Shown in pieces: positions 25,736 through 33,976 of a stretch of DNA of 64,000 nucleotides. Below the pieces are notes generated by a model, which was given only the letters and a program-made list of their open reading frames with translations, was not told the origin of the DNA and made no database searches. A program made the translations under genes and the position numbers. Numbering within the stretch: position 1 is the first letter of the stretch; the number at the start of each line of letters is the position of its first letter. This stretch comes from DATARH01 sp035648415 (GTDB taxonomy: Bacteria > Pseudomonadota > Alphaproteobacteria > ATCC43930 > CGMCC-115725): the NCBI GenBank assembly GCA_035648415.1, contig DASRLO010000035.1, forward strand, positions 5,766 to 69,765, given 5' to 3'.

Positions 25736-26767
25736 ATGCAGCGGCGCGGCTTCCGGCTGCTCGTGCTCGCCGCGGTGGCGATCGCCGGGCTCGCGGTCTT
25801 TATCGCCTCGCGCGGCGACCGCGACGTGAGCCACGCGCCGGCTGGGCGGCGCGCGCTCCCCGCCCTGGCCGACAGGCTCGGCGACCTCGCCTGGCTGCGC
25901 CTCACGCGCGGCGCGATGACGGCGAATTTCTCGCTGATCAACAAGCAATGGACGGTGGTCGAAAAGGGCAATTACCCGGCCGACCAGGAGCGGGTGCGCA
26001 AGCTCCTGGTGCAGCTCGCCGAATGCGAGCTCATCGAGGCCAAGACCGACAAGCCCGAGTTGTTGGCGCGGCTCGATCTCGACGATCCGGCCAACGGCAA
26101 ATCGACGCTGGTGACCGCCCAGGACCGCACCGGCGGCCTCGTCGCGCAGCTCATTGTCGGCGCCAAGCGGCCGAGCGAGATCGGCGGCGGCGATGCGGGC
26201 GTCTATGTGAGAAAGCCCGGCAGCGACCAGGCCTGGCTGGCGCGCGGCTCGTTCGACCTCGCCGGCGACGCGCTGTCCTGGCTCGACCGCCGCATCATCG
26301 ACATCCGGCCCGCCCGAATCGCTTCGGTCGTGCTGACGACGGCGGACGGCAAGACGGTGACGGTCGCCCGCGGCTCCGCCGATCTGCCGCTCGCGATCGA
26401 TACGCCGCCGGAAAATGTCCAGCCCAAGGACGATGCCGCGCTCGCCGCCCCGGCGGGCGCGCTCGAATCGCTGACGCTCGACGACGTCAGGCCGGCGGCC
26501 GAGCATCCGATCGCGGAGGATGGCGCCGCCACCGCCGCCTTCACCACCTTCGACGGGCTGATCGTCGGGCTGCGCCTGTCGCCCAATGCCGACCCATCGG
26601 GCGCCGGCAATTGGGTCGCGATCGACGTCACCGGCTCCGGCAAGGCCGAGGCGGAAGGCAAGGCGCTCAGCGCCAAGCTGTCGCGCTGGAGCTTCGCGAT
26701 CTCAGCGGAGCGCGCCAAGCTGTTGCGCACGACCCTGACCGACCTGCTGCAGCCGCACGGGTCGTGA
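25736..26767 (+). CDS. DUF4340 domain-containing protein
   Basis: A 343-aa protein with one N-terminal membrane helix (LLVLAAVAIAGLAVFIA) and a periplasmic region matching DUF4340: FSLINKQWTVVEKGNYPAD and VRKLLVQLAECELIEAKTD near the start, DALSWLDRRIIDI in the middle. DUF4340 genes regularly follow gldG-like genes, and this one starts 8 nt after. No catalytic motif is visible. It is probably a structural partner of the ABC module. Confidence 0.88.
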   Translation: MQRRGFRLLVLAAVAIAGLAVFIASRGDRDVSHAPAGRRALPALADRLGDLAWLRLTRGAMTANFSLINKQWTVVEKGNYPADQERVRKLLVQLAECELIEAKTDKPELLARLDLDDPANGKSTLVTAQDRTGGLVAQLIVGAKRPSEIGGGDAGVYVRKPGSDQAWLARGSFDLAGDALSWLDRRIIDIRPARIASVVLTTADGKTVTVARGSADLPLAIDTPPENVQPKDDAALAAPAGALESLTLDDVRPAAEHPIAEDGAATAAFTTFDGLIVGLRLSPNADPSGAGNWVAIDVTGSGKAEAEGKALSAKLSRWSFAISAERAKLLRTTLTDLLQPHGS

Positions 26768-26768
26768 C

Positions 26769-26960
26769 ATGGAGGAGCGATCGCCGGTCTCGCCGTGCCT
26801 CGGCATCTGCCTGATGGACCCGGCGAGCAGGCAATGCCGCGGCTGCCTGCGCACGGTCGAGGAGATCGCCCGCTGGTACGAGGCAACCCCGGCCGAGAAG
26901 CGCGAGATGCTCGCGGCACTCGCGTGCCGCCGGGTGGCGGCGGGGACGGGCGATGAATAA
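26769..26960 (+). CDS. DUF1289 domain-containing protein
   Basis: A 63-aa protein with the DUF1289 pattern of spaced cysteines (SPCLGICLMDPASRQCRGCL) followed by RTVEEIARWYEATPAEKRE. The four Cys may bind a metal. Its function is not established. The ATG is 1 nt past the DUF4340 stop, and the end overlaps the next gene by 8 nt, so it is part of the same operon. Confidence 0.87.
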   Translation: MEERSPVSPCLGICLMDPASRQCRGCLRTVEEIARWYEATPAEKREMLAALACRRVAAGTGDE

Positions 26961-27366
26961 GCGGCTGTTTTTATCGTCTTTCCCGCGCAAGCGGGAACCC
27001 AGGGGCTACCGTCCTACCGTTCGCTCCTGGGCCCCCGCTTGCGCGGGGGTGACGGCAAGGGGAATGGCGCTTGCGGTTTTTGTCCTCGCCGGTTGCGCCG
27101 GCGCGGGTGGCGGCTGGGTCAAGCCCGGCGCGGACGCGGCGCAGACCGCGCGCGCCTATCGGGATTGCGCCGCGCTCACCGACACCGCGACCCGCACCGA
27201 TGCCGACATCGACCAGGACATCGCCGCCAGCCGGGCGAGCGACCTGCAGCATTCGAGCATCCTGCGCGAGCAGGCCCGGTCGACGCACGACGACAACCAC
27301 GCCCGCGCCGACGCGATCCTCACCTCCTGCATGCAGGCGAAAGGCTTCATAAAAAATGCGAAATAA
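26953..27366 (+). CDS. Small lipoprotein with repeat inserted in its signal peptide
   Basis: A 137-aa protein. A clear lipobox occurs at VFVLAGC (Cys at about 48) in MALAVFVLAGCAGAG. The mature part is polar and helical (YRDCAALTDTATRTDADID). The frame from ATG 26953, coupled to the DUF1289 stop, begins MNKRLFL and then runs through a palindromic repeat encoding SSFPRKREPRGYRPTVRSW and more before returning to the signal peptide. An internal ATG at 27064, preceded by AAGGGGA, may serve as the present start and would give a normal short lipoprotein signal. The function is unknown. Confidence 0.7.
   Translation: MNKRLFLSSFPRKREPRGYRPTVRSWAPACAGVTARGMALAVFVLAGCAGAGGGWVKPGADAAQTARAYRDCAALTDTATRTDADIDQDIAASRASDLQHSSILREQARSTHDDNHARADAILTSCMQAKGFIKNAK
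26975..27054. repeat. Palindromic repeat, family A, inside a lipoprotein gene
   Basis: Same architecture as the copies at 21412, 29886 and 41304: outer arms cgtctttcccgcgcaagcgg and gcgcgggggtgacg, inner arms cccagg/cctggg. The copy is read in frame between the first codons and the lipobox of the small lipoprotein. Confidence 0.85.
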
Positions 27367-27387
27367 GCCTGCGCCGGGAGGCCGGCG

Positions 27388-28242
27388 ATGAGCGCGCTCC
27401 ACGCGCTCGCCCTCGCCATCCTCCAGGGCGTCGCCGAGCTGTTCCCGATCAGCAGCCTGGGCCACGCGGTGATCGTCCCGCCGCTGCTCGGCTGGTCGAC
27501 GATCGACCAGCATTCGTCCGAATTCCTGCCGTTTATCGTGGTGCTGCATGTCGGCACGGCGGTGGCGCTGCTGCTCTATTTCTGGCGCGATTGGGCGGCG
27601 ATCGCTTCCGGGATCCTCGGCGGCCGCGGCAGCCCGAAATCGGCCGATGCGTGGAACGCGCTCGGGCTGATCGTCGTCGCGACCCTGCCGGCGGTGGCGA
27701 TCGGTTTTCTGTTCGAGAAGCTGGTGCGCGGCCTCTTCGCCTCGCCGCTGATCGCCGCGCTGTTCCTGATCGTCAACGGGTTCCTGCTGCTGCTCGGCGA
27801 GTGGCTGCGCCAGCACGATTCGTCGCCGCGCCCCGGCGCCGAGCGGCCGATCGCCGCGTTCGGCTGGCGCGGCGCGCTGGCGGTGGGCATCTGGCAATGC
27901 GCCGCGTTTATTCCCGGCATCTCGCGCTCCGGCGCGGCGATGGTCGGCGGCCTCGTCAGCGGGCTGCACCATACCGAGGCGGCGCATTTCTCGTTCCTGA
28001 TCGCGACCCCGATCATCGCCGGCGCCGCGGTGCTCGAAGTGCCGAAGCTGATCGCGCTGCCCGGCCACGGCCTCAGCGGTCTGGTGATCGCCGCCGGCGT
28101 TGTCGCCGGCATCACCGCCTATCTCAGCACCGCGTTCCTGATGCGCTACTTCCGGCGCCACGATTTCGACAACGCGCTGGTGCCTTTCGCGGTCTATTGC
28201 TGGGTCGCCGGCGCCGCCGCGGCCACCATCTTCATCCTCTAG
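27388..28242 (+). CDS. uppP: Undecaprenyl-diphosphatase
   Basis: Integral membrane phosphatase of 284 aa that recycles undecaprenyl pyrophosphate for cell-wall synthesis and gives bacitracin tolerance. It has the BacA/UppP signatures LQGVAELFPISSLGH (catalytic Glu/Ser region) and PGISRSGAAMVGG, plus HHTEAAHFSFLIATPIIAGA. About eight membrane segments are predicted. The last codons and the TAG stop fall in the first copy of a 22-bp tandem repeat. It starts 21 nt after the lipoprotein gene. Confidence 0.95.
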   Translation: MSALHALALAILQGVAELFPISSLGHAVIVPPLLGWSTIDQHSSEFLPFIVVLHVGTAVALLLYFWRDWAAIASGILGGRGSPKSADAWNALGLIVVATLPAVAIGFLFEKLVRGLFASPLIAALFLIVNGFLLLLGEWLRQHDSSPRPGAERPIAAFGWRGALAVGIWQCAAFIPGISRSGAAMVGGLVSGLHHTEAAHFSFLIATPIIAGAAVLEVPKLIALPGHGLSGLVIAAGVVAGITAYLSTAFLMRYFRRHDFDNALVPFAVYCWVAGAAAATIFIL

Positions 28243-28321
28243 AAGGGCTGGCTTCATCCTCTAGAAGGGCTGGCTTCATCTCTAAAAGGGCCGCCTTCAT
28301 CCATTTGACTAGAAGGGCCGG
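28230..28321. repeat. 22-bp tandem repeat joining the 3' ends of uppP and the SIS gene
   Basis: Unit cttcatcctctagaagggct plus gg: copies at 28230-28251 and 28252-28273 are identical, and two further diverged copies run to about 28321. The palindromic tctaga core supplies TAG stops on both strands. The first copy ends uppP, and the last ends the convergent SIS-domain gene. Confidence 0.85.
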
Positions 28322-28929
28322 CTCTGCACGTGCTCCGGCGCCATCGCGCGCTGCCGGAGGTATTGCGCAAAGCAATGCATCATCGATTGGTGGATGTCCT
28401 CGACGACGCCATAATTTTCGGCCGCGACATGCAGCACGACGTCGGCGAGGGTGGCGCTGCGCCCGCCCGAGAACCCGGTCATCGCGATCGATGTGACGCC
28501 GTTGCCGCGCGCCCACTCGACCGCCCGGACGATGTTCTCCGAATTGCCCGAGCTGCTGATCGTCATCAAGACATCGCCCGGCTCGGCGAGGGTGCGCAGC
28601 TGGTAGGCGAAGATTTCCGCATAGGAGATGTCGTTGGCGATCGCGGTGATGAGTTCGAGATGCGAGACGAGGCTGATGATTTTGGGCCGCAGCGCCGTGT
28701 CGGTCTGGATGCCCTTCAGGAAATCGCACAACAGATGACCGGAGATCGCCGCCGAGCCGCCATTGCCGCAGGCGTAGATCACATGGCCCGAGCGGATCGC
28801 CGCATCGAGCAGCACCGCGGCGCGGTCGATCGCGGCGAGGTCGACGCTGGCCCAGGCGCGCGCGATCTCGTCGCGGTAGGCGGCGATGTAGTCGCCGGCG
28901 CTCGGATAGGTCCTGTCGGGAAAGCTCAT
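28309..28929 (-). CDS. gmhA: SIS-domain phosphoheptose isomerase (GmhA-like)
   Basis: A 206-aa cytoplasmic sugar-phosphate isomerase. The SIS core shows YACGNGGSAAISGHLLCDFL and ISSSGNSENIVRAVEWA, and GVVEDIHQSMMHCF near the end carries a likely catalytic Glu/His. GmhA makes D-glycero-D-manno-heptose 7-phosphate for the LPS core; no other heptose genes are nearby, so another SIS sugar substrate is possible. The ATG at 28929 gives MSFPDRTY; a GTG at 28956 would add nine residues and overlap the region upstream of dapD. Confidence 0.82.
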   Translation of the reverse strand: MSFPDRTYPSAGDYIAAYRDEIARAWASVDLAAIDRAAVLLDAAIRSGHVIYACGNGGSAAISGHLLCDFLKGIQTDTALRPKIISLVSHLELITAIANDISYAEIFAYQLRTLAEPGDVLMTISSSGNSENIVRAVEWARGNGVTSIAMTGFSGGRSATLADVVLHVAAENYGVVEDIHQSMMHCFAQYLRQRAMAPEHVQSRPF

Positions 28930-29015
28930 GGTTCGCGCCGACGCCTCGGTTGACACTTCCGGCTTGCCTCTATCATGGTTGCTCTCCTCTTTTCAGCCAA
29001 TTTGCGGATCGACGC

Positions 29016-29858
29016 ATGACCCAGTCGGACCTCGCCCGGACCATCGATGCCGCCTGGGACGCGCGCGACAGCATTTCGACGGCGACAAGAGGCGAATATC
29101 GCGACGCGGTCGAGGCCGCGCTCGACGGCATGGATTCGGGCGAATTGCGCGTCGCCGAGCGGAGCGGCGGACGCTGGCAGGTGCATCAATGGCTGAAGAA
29201 GGCGGTGCTGCTGTCGTTCCGCCTCAACGACATGGCGGAGATCGCCGGCGGCCCTGACGCGGCAAAATGGTGGGACAAGGTGCCCTCCAAATTCGCCGGC
29301 TGGTCGTCGAACCGCTTCCGCGACGCCGGGTTCCGCGCGGTGCCGGGGGCGATCGTCCGCCGCTCGGCCTATATCGCGCCCAATGTCGTCTTGATGCCGA
29401 GCTTTGTGAATGTCGGCGCCCATGTCGGGGCCAACACGATGGTCGACACCTGGGCGACGGTCGGCTCCTGCGCGCAGATCGGCAAGAACTGTCATCTGTC
29501 GGGCGGTGTCGGCATCGGCGGCGTGCTCGAACCCTTGCAGGCCGAGCCGGTGATCATCGAGGACGATTGCTTTATCGGCGCGCGCAGCGAGGTGGTCGAG
29601 GGGGTCATCGTCGAGCAGGGCGCCGTCTTGGCGATGGGCACCTTCATCAGCTCGACGACCAAGATCGTCAACCGCGATACCGGCGAAATCCACCTGGGCC
29701 GGGTGCCGTCCTATTCGGTGGTGGTGCCGGGGTCGCTGCCCGGCAAGAACCTGCCCAACGGCAACCCCGGCCCGAGCCTTTATTGCGCGGTCATCGTCAA
29801 GCAGGTCGACGCGCAGACCAGGGCTAAAACCTCGATCAACGAGCTGCTGCGCGACTAG
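29016..29858 (+). CDS. dapD: 2,3,4,5-tetrahydropyridine-2,6-dicarboxylate N-succinyltransferase
   Basis: Lysine/diaminopimelate pathway: succinylates tetrahydrodipicolinate. The 280-aa protein begins MTQSDLARTIDAAWDARD and has an N-terminal helical domain with HQWLKKAVLLSFRLND. The left-handed beta-helix follows (NVVLMPSFVNVGAHVGANTM, GVGIGGVLEPLQAEPVII). The upstream frame back to 28950 is not family-like and is left out. The gene is 157 nt from dapE, with a palindromic repeat between them. Confidence 0.96.
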   Translation: MTQSDLARTIDAAWDARDSISTATRGEYRDAVEAALDGMDSGELRVAERSGGRWQVHQWLKKAVLLSFRLNDMAEIAGGPDAAKWWDKVPSKFAGWSSNRFRDAGFRAVPGAIVRRSAYIAPNVVLMPSFVNVGAHVGANTMVDTWATVGSCAQIGKNCHLSGGVGIGGVLEPLQAEPVIIEDDCFIGARSEVVEGVIVEQGAVLAMGTFISSTTKIVNRDTGEIHLGRVPSYSVVVPGSLPGKNLPNGNPGPSLYCAVIVKQVDAQTRAKTSINELLRD

Positions 29859-29885
29859 GGGATGATCGTTCGAAGCAAAAAAAAT

Positions 29886-29965
29886 CGTCTTCCCCGCGAA
29901 AGCGGGGACCCAGGGGCGAGCGTCATGGCGGCTGCCCTGGGTTCCCGCTTTCGCGGGAAAGACGA
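29886..29965. repeat. Palindromic intergenic repeat, family A, between dapD and dapE
   Basis: A near-perfect long palindrome: cgtcttccccgcgaaagcgg at one end and cccgctttcgcgggaaagac at the other, inner arms cccagg/cctggg, and a short variable loop. It could fold into a stable RNA hairpin between the two dap genes. Confidence 0.85.
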
Positions 29966-29975
29966 GCTTTAATCC

Positions 29976-31133
29976 ATGGCAAGCGCCATCGATCCCGGCC
30001 TCCTCGCGGCGGAGCTGATCCGCCGGCCGAGCGTCACGCCCAAGGACGAGGGCGCGCTCGAAATCGTCGCCCGCACGCTGGAGGGCATGGGCTTTATCTG
30101 CCACCGCCTCACTTTCGAGGAAGACGGCACCGACCCGATCGCCAATCTCTACGCCCGCAAAGGCAGCGGTGCTCCGAACCTGTGTTTCGCCGGCCACACC
30201 GACGTGGTGCCGGTCGGCGCGGCCGACCAATGGTCGTTCGACCCGTTCGCCGCCATGCTGAAGGACGGCGTGCTCTGCGGGCGCGGCGCGGTCGACATGA
30301 AAAGCGCGATCGCCGCCTTCGTCGCCGCGGCCGAAGCCTTTCTCGACAGGCGCGGGCCGGGTTTCACCGGGTCGATCAGCCTCCTCCTCACCGGCGACGA
30401 AGAAGGCGTCGCGATCAACGGCACCAAGAAGGTGCTGCGCTGGCTCGCCGAGCGCGGCGAGACCATCGATTCGTGCGTCGTCGGCGAGCCGACCTCGGCG
30501 ACCCGGCTCGGCGACATGATCAAGATCGGCCGCCGCGGCAGCATGACCGGGCGGCTCACGGTCGAGGGCGTGCAGGGCCATGTCGCCTACCCGCACCTCG
30601 CCGACAATGCCGCGCACCGCCTCGTCGCGCTGCTCGCCGGGCTCACCGCCCGCCCGCTCGACGAGGGCACCGAGCATTTCCAGCAATCGGGGCTGCAGGT
30701 CACGACAATCGACATCGGCAACCCGGCGACCAACGTGATCCCCGGCGCGGCGAAGGCGATCTTCAACATCCGCTTCAACGATCTGTGGTCGAGCGCCACG
30801 CTCAAAGACTGGGTCAAGGACGCGCTCGACCGCATCGACCCGGCCTACAAGCTCGCCTGGGAGGTCAGCGGCGAATCGTTTCTGGCGCCGCCCGGCAAGG
30901 TCAGCGATTGCTTGGCCGGTGCGATCGGCGAGGTGACCGGCCTCACGCCCGAACTCAGCACCACCGGCGGGACCTCGGACGCGCGTTTTATCCACGTGCA
31001 TTGCCCGGTGGCCGAGTTCGGCCTGGTCGGGCAGACCATGCACAAGGTCGACGAGCGGGTCGAGCTCGCCGATATCGTGCGGCTCGCCGCGATCTACGGC
31101 GGCTTTCTCGACCGTTTCTTCGGCAACGCCTGA
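29976..31133 (+). CDS. dapE: Succinyl-diaminopimelate desuccinylase
   Basis: M20-family zinc hydrolase of 385 aa that removes succinate to give LL-diaminopimelate. Metal-site motifs: CFAGHTDVVPVG, GRGAVDMKSAIAAF, LLTGDEEGVAINGTKK, and the late STTGGTSDARFI with its conserved Gly/Asp. It includes the dimerisation domain (MTGRLTVEGVQGHVAYPHL). It follows dapD on the same strand. Confidence 0.96.
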   Translation: MASAIDPGLLAAELIRRPSVTPKDEGALEIVARTLEGMGFICHRLTFEEDGTDPIANLYARKGSGAPNLCFAGHTDVVPVGAADQWSFDPFAAMLKDGVLCGRGAVDMKSAIAAFVAAAEAFLDRRGPGFTGSISLLLTGDEEGVAINGTKKVLRWLAERGETIDSCVVGEPTSATRLGDMIKIGRRGSMTGRLTVEGVQGHVAYPHLADNAAHRLVALLAGLTARPLDEGTEHFQQSGLQVTTIDIGNPATNVIPGAAKAIFNIRFNDLWSSATLKDWVKDALDRIDPAYKLAWEVSGESFLAPPGKVSDCLAGAIGEVTGLTPELSTTGGTSDARFIHVHCPVAEFGLVGQTMHKVDERVELADIVRLAAIYGGFLDRFFGNA

Positions 31134-31140
31134 GGCGCGG

Positions 31141-31713
31141 GTGAATCCGGCATGGGCCGAGGCGCGACTGGCTCTCACCGGCGCGCTGAAACTGGCGCGC
31201 GGCGATCCAGGCGGTTTGGCCTGTTTCACACCGACGGAAGAGGGCTTCTGGCATTCGTTCCGCGCCGGCGCGCTGTGCTACCCGCTCTACCTGATCCTGC
31301 TGAGCTTCCCGATCCAGCTGGGTAATCCGGTCGAGGTCGATACCGGGCGCCTCCTCGCGGTCGAGACCATCCATTACGTCATCTCCTGGGTCGCCTTCCC
31401 GCTGTTGATGCTGCCGCTGGTCGATTGGCTCCGGCGCGGCGAACGCTATTTCCGGTTTATGACCGCGTATAATTGGTGCCAGGTGCCGCAGACACTGGTG
31501 TTCGCCACCGTGGCGCTGCTCGGCGGCATCGGAATCCTTTCGGCCGATGGGATGCTGATCGCCGACCTCATCGCCGGCTCCGCCGCGCTGGTCTACGAAT
31601 GGTACGTGTCGCGCGTCGCGCTCGCGGTGAGCGGCGGCCGTGCGACGCTCGTCATCCTCGCCGACGTCATCCTCGCCACCGTGCTGAGCCACGTATCGGC
31701 CGCACTTTATTGA
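31141..31713 (+). CDS. Hypothetical inner-membrane protein, Yip1-like
   Basis: A 190-aa protein with about four or five membrane helices (AGALCYPLYLILLSFPIQL, TIHYVISWVAFPLLMLPLV, TLVFATVALLGGIGIL, ATLVILADVILATVLSHV). No catalytic motif is seen. The start is GTG, 7 nt after dapE. A conserved-looking WRGE-type loop (WLRRGERYFRFMTAYNW) lies between the helices. It ends inside the last codons of the convergent truA (7-nt overlap). Confidence 0.75.
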   Translation: MNPAWAEARLALTGALKLARGDPGGLACFTPTEEGFWHSFRAGALCYPLYLILLSFPIQLGNPVEVDTGRLLAVETIHYVISWVAFPLLMLPLVDWLRRGERYFRFMTAYNWCQVPQTLVFATVALLGGIGILSADGMLIADLIAGSAALVYEWYVSRVALAVSGGRATLVILADVILATVLSHVSAALY

Positions 31714-32450
31714 GCGTAGCGAATCTCGACCAAATACAACCCTGCGGCCGGGGCGGTCGGGCCGCCGGCGCGGCGGTCGCGGGCGGCGAGCGCGGTCGCG
31801 ACATCGTCGGGCGTCCATTGCCCGAGACCCACCAGCTTCAAGGTGCCGGCGATGTTGCGCACCTGATGGTGCAGGAACGAGCGGGCCCGCGCCTCGATGC
31901 GGATTTCCTCGCCGGCACGGGTGATTTCGAGCGCGTCCAGCGTCTTGACCGGCGTTTTCGCCTGGCACAGCGAGTCGCGGAAGGTCGAGAAATCATGGCG
32001 GCCGATCAGATGCCGCGCGCCCGCCTGCATCGCCGCGAGGTCGAGCGGCGGCGCGACGTGCCACACCCGGTTGCGGTCGAGCATCGCCGGCGGGCGGCGG
32101 TTGAGGATGCGGTAGCGATAGACCCGCCCGATCGCCGACCTTCGCGCATCGAAATCAAACGCCGCCGCTGCGACCGCCAGCACGCTGACCGGCGCCGGCC
32201 GCAAATGATGGTTGAGCGCGCCGCGGATCGTATCGGGCGGATGCTCGCGCGTCAGGTCGACATGCGCGACCTGGGCCAGCGCATGCACGCCGGCGTCGGT
32301 GCGGCCGGCGCCGTGCACCGTGACCTGGTCGCCGCAGAATTTCGCGATCGCGGTTTCGAGCGCGCCCTGCACCGACACGCCGACCGGCTGCCGCTGCCAG
32401 CCGACAAGGCCGGTGCCGGCGTATTCGATGGTCAGTCTGTAGCGGGGCAC
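31707..32450 (-). CDS. truA: tRNA pseudouridine(38-40) synthase
   Basis: A 247-aa TruA converting U38-U40 of tRNA anticodon arms to pseudouridine. The catalytic Asp is in GAGRTDAGVHALAQ. Other family segments are RLTIEYAGTGLVGWQRQP at the start and RARSFLHHQVRNIAGTLKLV near the end. The ATG lies inside the end of fmt (19-nt overlap), giving a coupled def-fmt-truA cluster. Confidence 0.96.
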   Translation of the reverse strand: MPRYRLTIEYAGTGLVGWQRQPVGVSVQGALETAIAKFCGDQVTVHGAGRTDAGVHALAQVAHVDLTREHPPDTIRGALNHHLRPAPVSVLAVAAAAFDFDARRSAIGRVYRYRILNRRPPAMLDRNRVWHVAPPLDLAAMQAGARHLIGRHDFSTFRDSLCQAKTPVKTLDALEITRAGEEIRIEARARSFLHHQVRNIAGTLKLVGLGQWTPDDVATALAARDRRAGGPTAPAAGLYLVEIRYAQ

Positions 32451-33376
32451 GGCAGCACCGTTCCGGGCGGGACCCTAAAGCCGCGCAGCAGCGCGGGGAC
32501 ATCCAGCGCCCCGCGCCCGGCGCGCTGCACCCGGGTCGGGCGCAGCACCCCCTCGCCGCAGGCGATCCCAAGACGGTCGTCGAGCACCATGCCGGGCGGC
32601 GCGCCGGAGCCGCTCTCGACCTTGGCGGCAAGCACCCGGATACGCTCGGCGCCGGCGAGGAAAAAGGCCCCCGGCCACGGGTCGAACGCGCGTACCTGGC
32701 GTTCGAGCCGCGCCGCCGCCAGCCGCCAGTCGAGCCGGGCTTCGTCGCGGCTGATTTTCCCGGCGTAAGTGAAGCCGGTCGCCGGTTGGGGCTTCGGCCG
32801 AAGCTCGCCGCGCGCCAGCCGGTCCAGTGCGGCGATTGCCAGCCTGCCTCCCAGCGCCGCCAGCGTCTCGGTCAGGCCGCCGCCGGAAGTCTCAGGTCCG
32901 ATCGGCACCGCCTCTTGCAGCAGCATGGGGCCGGTATCGAGCCCCGCATCCATCTGCATGATGGTGACGCCGGTCTCGGCGTCGCCGTCGAGGATCGCGC
33001 GCTGGATCGGCGCGGCGCCGCGCCAGCGCGGCAGCAGCGAGGCATGGACATTGAGGCATCCCAGGCGGGGCGCAGCGAGGATCGCCGGCGGCAGGATCAG
33101 TCCGTACGCCGCGACGATGGCCGCGTCGGCCTTGAGCGCGGCGAACGCGGCCTGTGTCGCCGGGGCGCGGAAATTTGTCGGGCAGCGCACGACGATCCCG
33201 CAGCGCTCGGCCAGCGCCTGCACCGGCGACGGCTGTAAACGATGCCCACGCCCCGCCGGCCGCGGCGGCTGCGAATAGACCGCAATCACGCGGTGCCCGG
33301 CGGCGATCAGCGCATCGAGGATCACCGCCGCGAAATCCGGCGTCCCCATGAACACGAGATGAAGCGGCTGGGTCAG
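32432..33376 (-). CDS. fmt: Methionyl-tRNA formyltransferase
   Basis: Formylates initiator Met-tRNA, 314 aa. N-terminal Rossmann domain with FMGTPDFAAVIL, catalytic region CLNVHASLLPRWRGAAPIQ and ETGVTIMQMDAGLDTGPML; the C-terminal OB domain contains ARAFDPWPGAFF-like sequence (VRAFDPWPGAFFLAG). Homologues have about eight residues before FMGTPDF. The only codon giving that length is CTG at 33376, which overlaps the def TGA stop (CTGA). GTG at 33355 or ATG at 33349 would trim the first strand. Confidence 0.95.
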   Translation of the reverse strand: MTQPLHLVFMGTPDFAAVILDALIAAGHRVIAVYSQPPRPAGRGHRLQPSPVQALAERCGIVVRCPTNFRAPATQAAFAALKADAAIVAAYGLILPPAILAAPRLGCLNVHASLLPRWRGAAPIQRAILDGDAETGVTIMQMDAGLDTGPMLLQEAVPIGPETSGGGLTETLAALGGRLAIAALDRLARGELRPKPQPATGFTYAGKISRDEARLDWRLAAARLERQVRAFDPWPGAFFLAGAERIRVLAAKVESGSGAPPGMVLDDRLGIACGEGVLRPTRVQRAGRGALDVPALLRGFRVPPGTVLPCPATD

Positions 33377-33897
33377 ACCCGTTCCGGCACGCGGCTGCGC
33401 TTCGCCTTCGCCAGCTTGCGCAGGATCATCCCGCGCTTCAGCGCCGAGATGTGGTCGACGAACAGCACGCCGTCGAGATGGTCGATCTCGTGCTGGATAC
33501 AGGTCGCGAGCAGGCCCGTGGCGTCGATCTCGCGGATTTCGTTCTCGTGATCGAGATAGCGCAGCTTGATTTCGGCCGGGCGGCTGACCTCGGCGTAGTG
33601 CTCGGGCAGCGACAGGCACCCTTCGTTGGCGACGGTCTCTTCTTTCGAGCGCCACAGAATCTCGGGGTTGGCGAGGCGGAGCGGGTTCGGCTTCTCGCCT
33701 TCGCGCGCGACATCGAGGACGATGATTCGCCGCGCGACGCCGACCTGCGGCGCCGCGAGCCCGATGCCGATCGACTGGTACATCGTCTCGACCATGTCGT
33801 CCATCAGCCGGCGCACCGCGGCGTCGACCTTGGCGACCGGCTTCGCGGTCAGCTTGAGGCGCGGGTCGGGCGCGATGATGACGGGTAGAACGGTCAT
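33373..33897 (-). CDS. def: Peptide deformylase
   Basis: Metalloenzyme of 174 aa removing the formyl group from new proteins. All three motifs are present: GIGLAAPQVG, EGCLSLPEHY and QHEIDHLDGVLF (HExxH type). The C-terminus is basic (LRKLAKAKRSRVPERV). It is the first gene of def-fmt-truA, with the fmt start touching its stop codon. Confidence 0.97.
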   Translation of the reverse strand: MTVLPVIIAPDPRLKLTAKPVAKVDAAVRRLMDDMVETMYQSIGIGLAAPQVGVARRIIVLDVAREGEKPNPLRLANPEILWRSKEETVANEGCLSLPEHYAEVSRPAEIKLRYLDHENEIREIDATGLLATCIQHEIDHLDGVLFVDHISALKRGMILRKLAKAKRSRVPERV

Positions 33898-33976
33898 GAG
33901 GGGCTAGGTAAGGCGCGGCCGGGCGGGCGTCAATATCTACTCCTGCTTCGCCCCGGGGGGCGGAGAAGGCCGGGTT

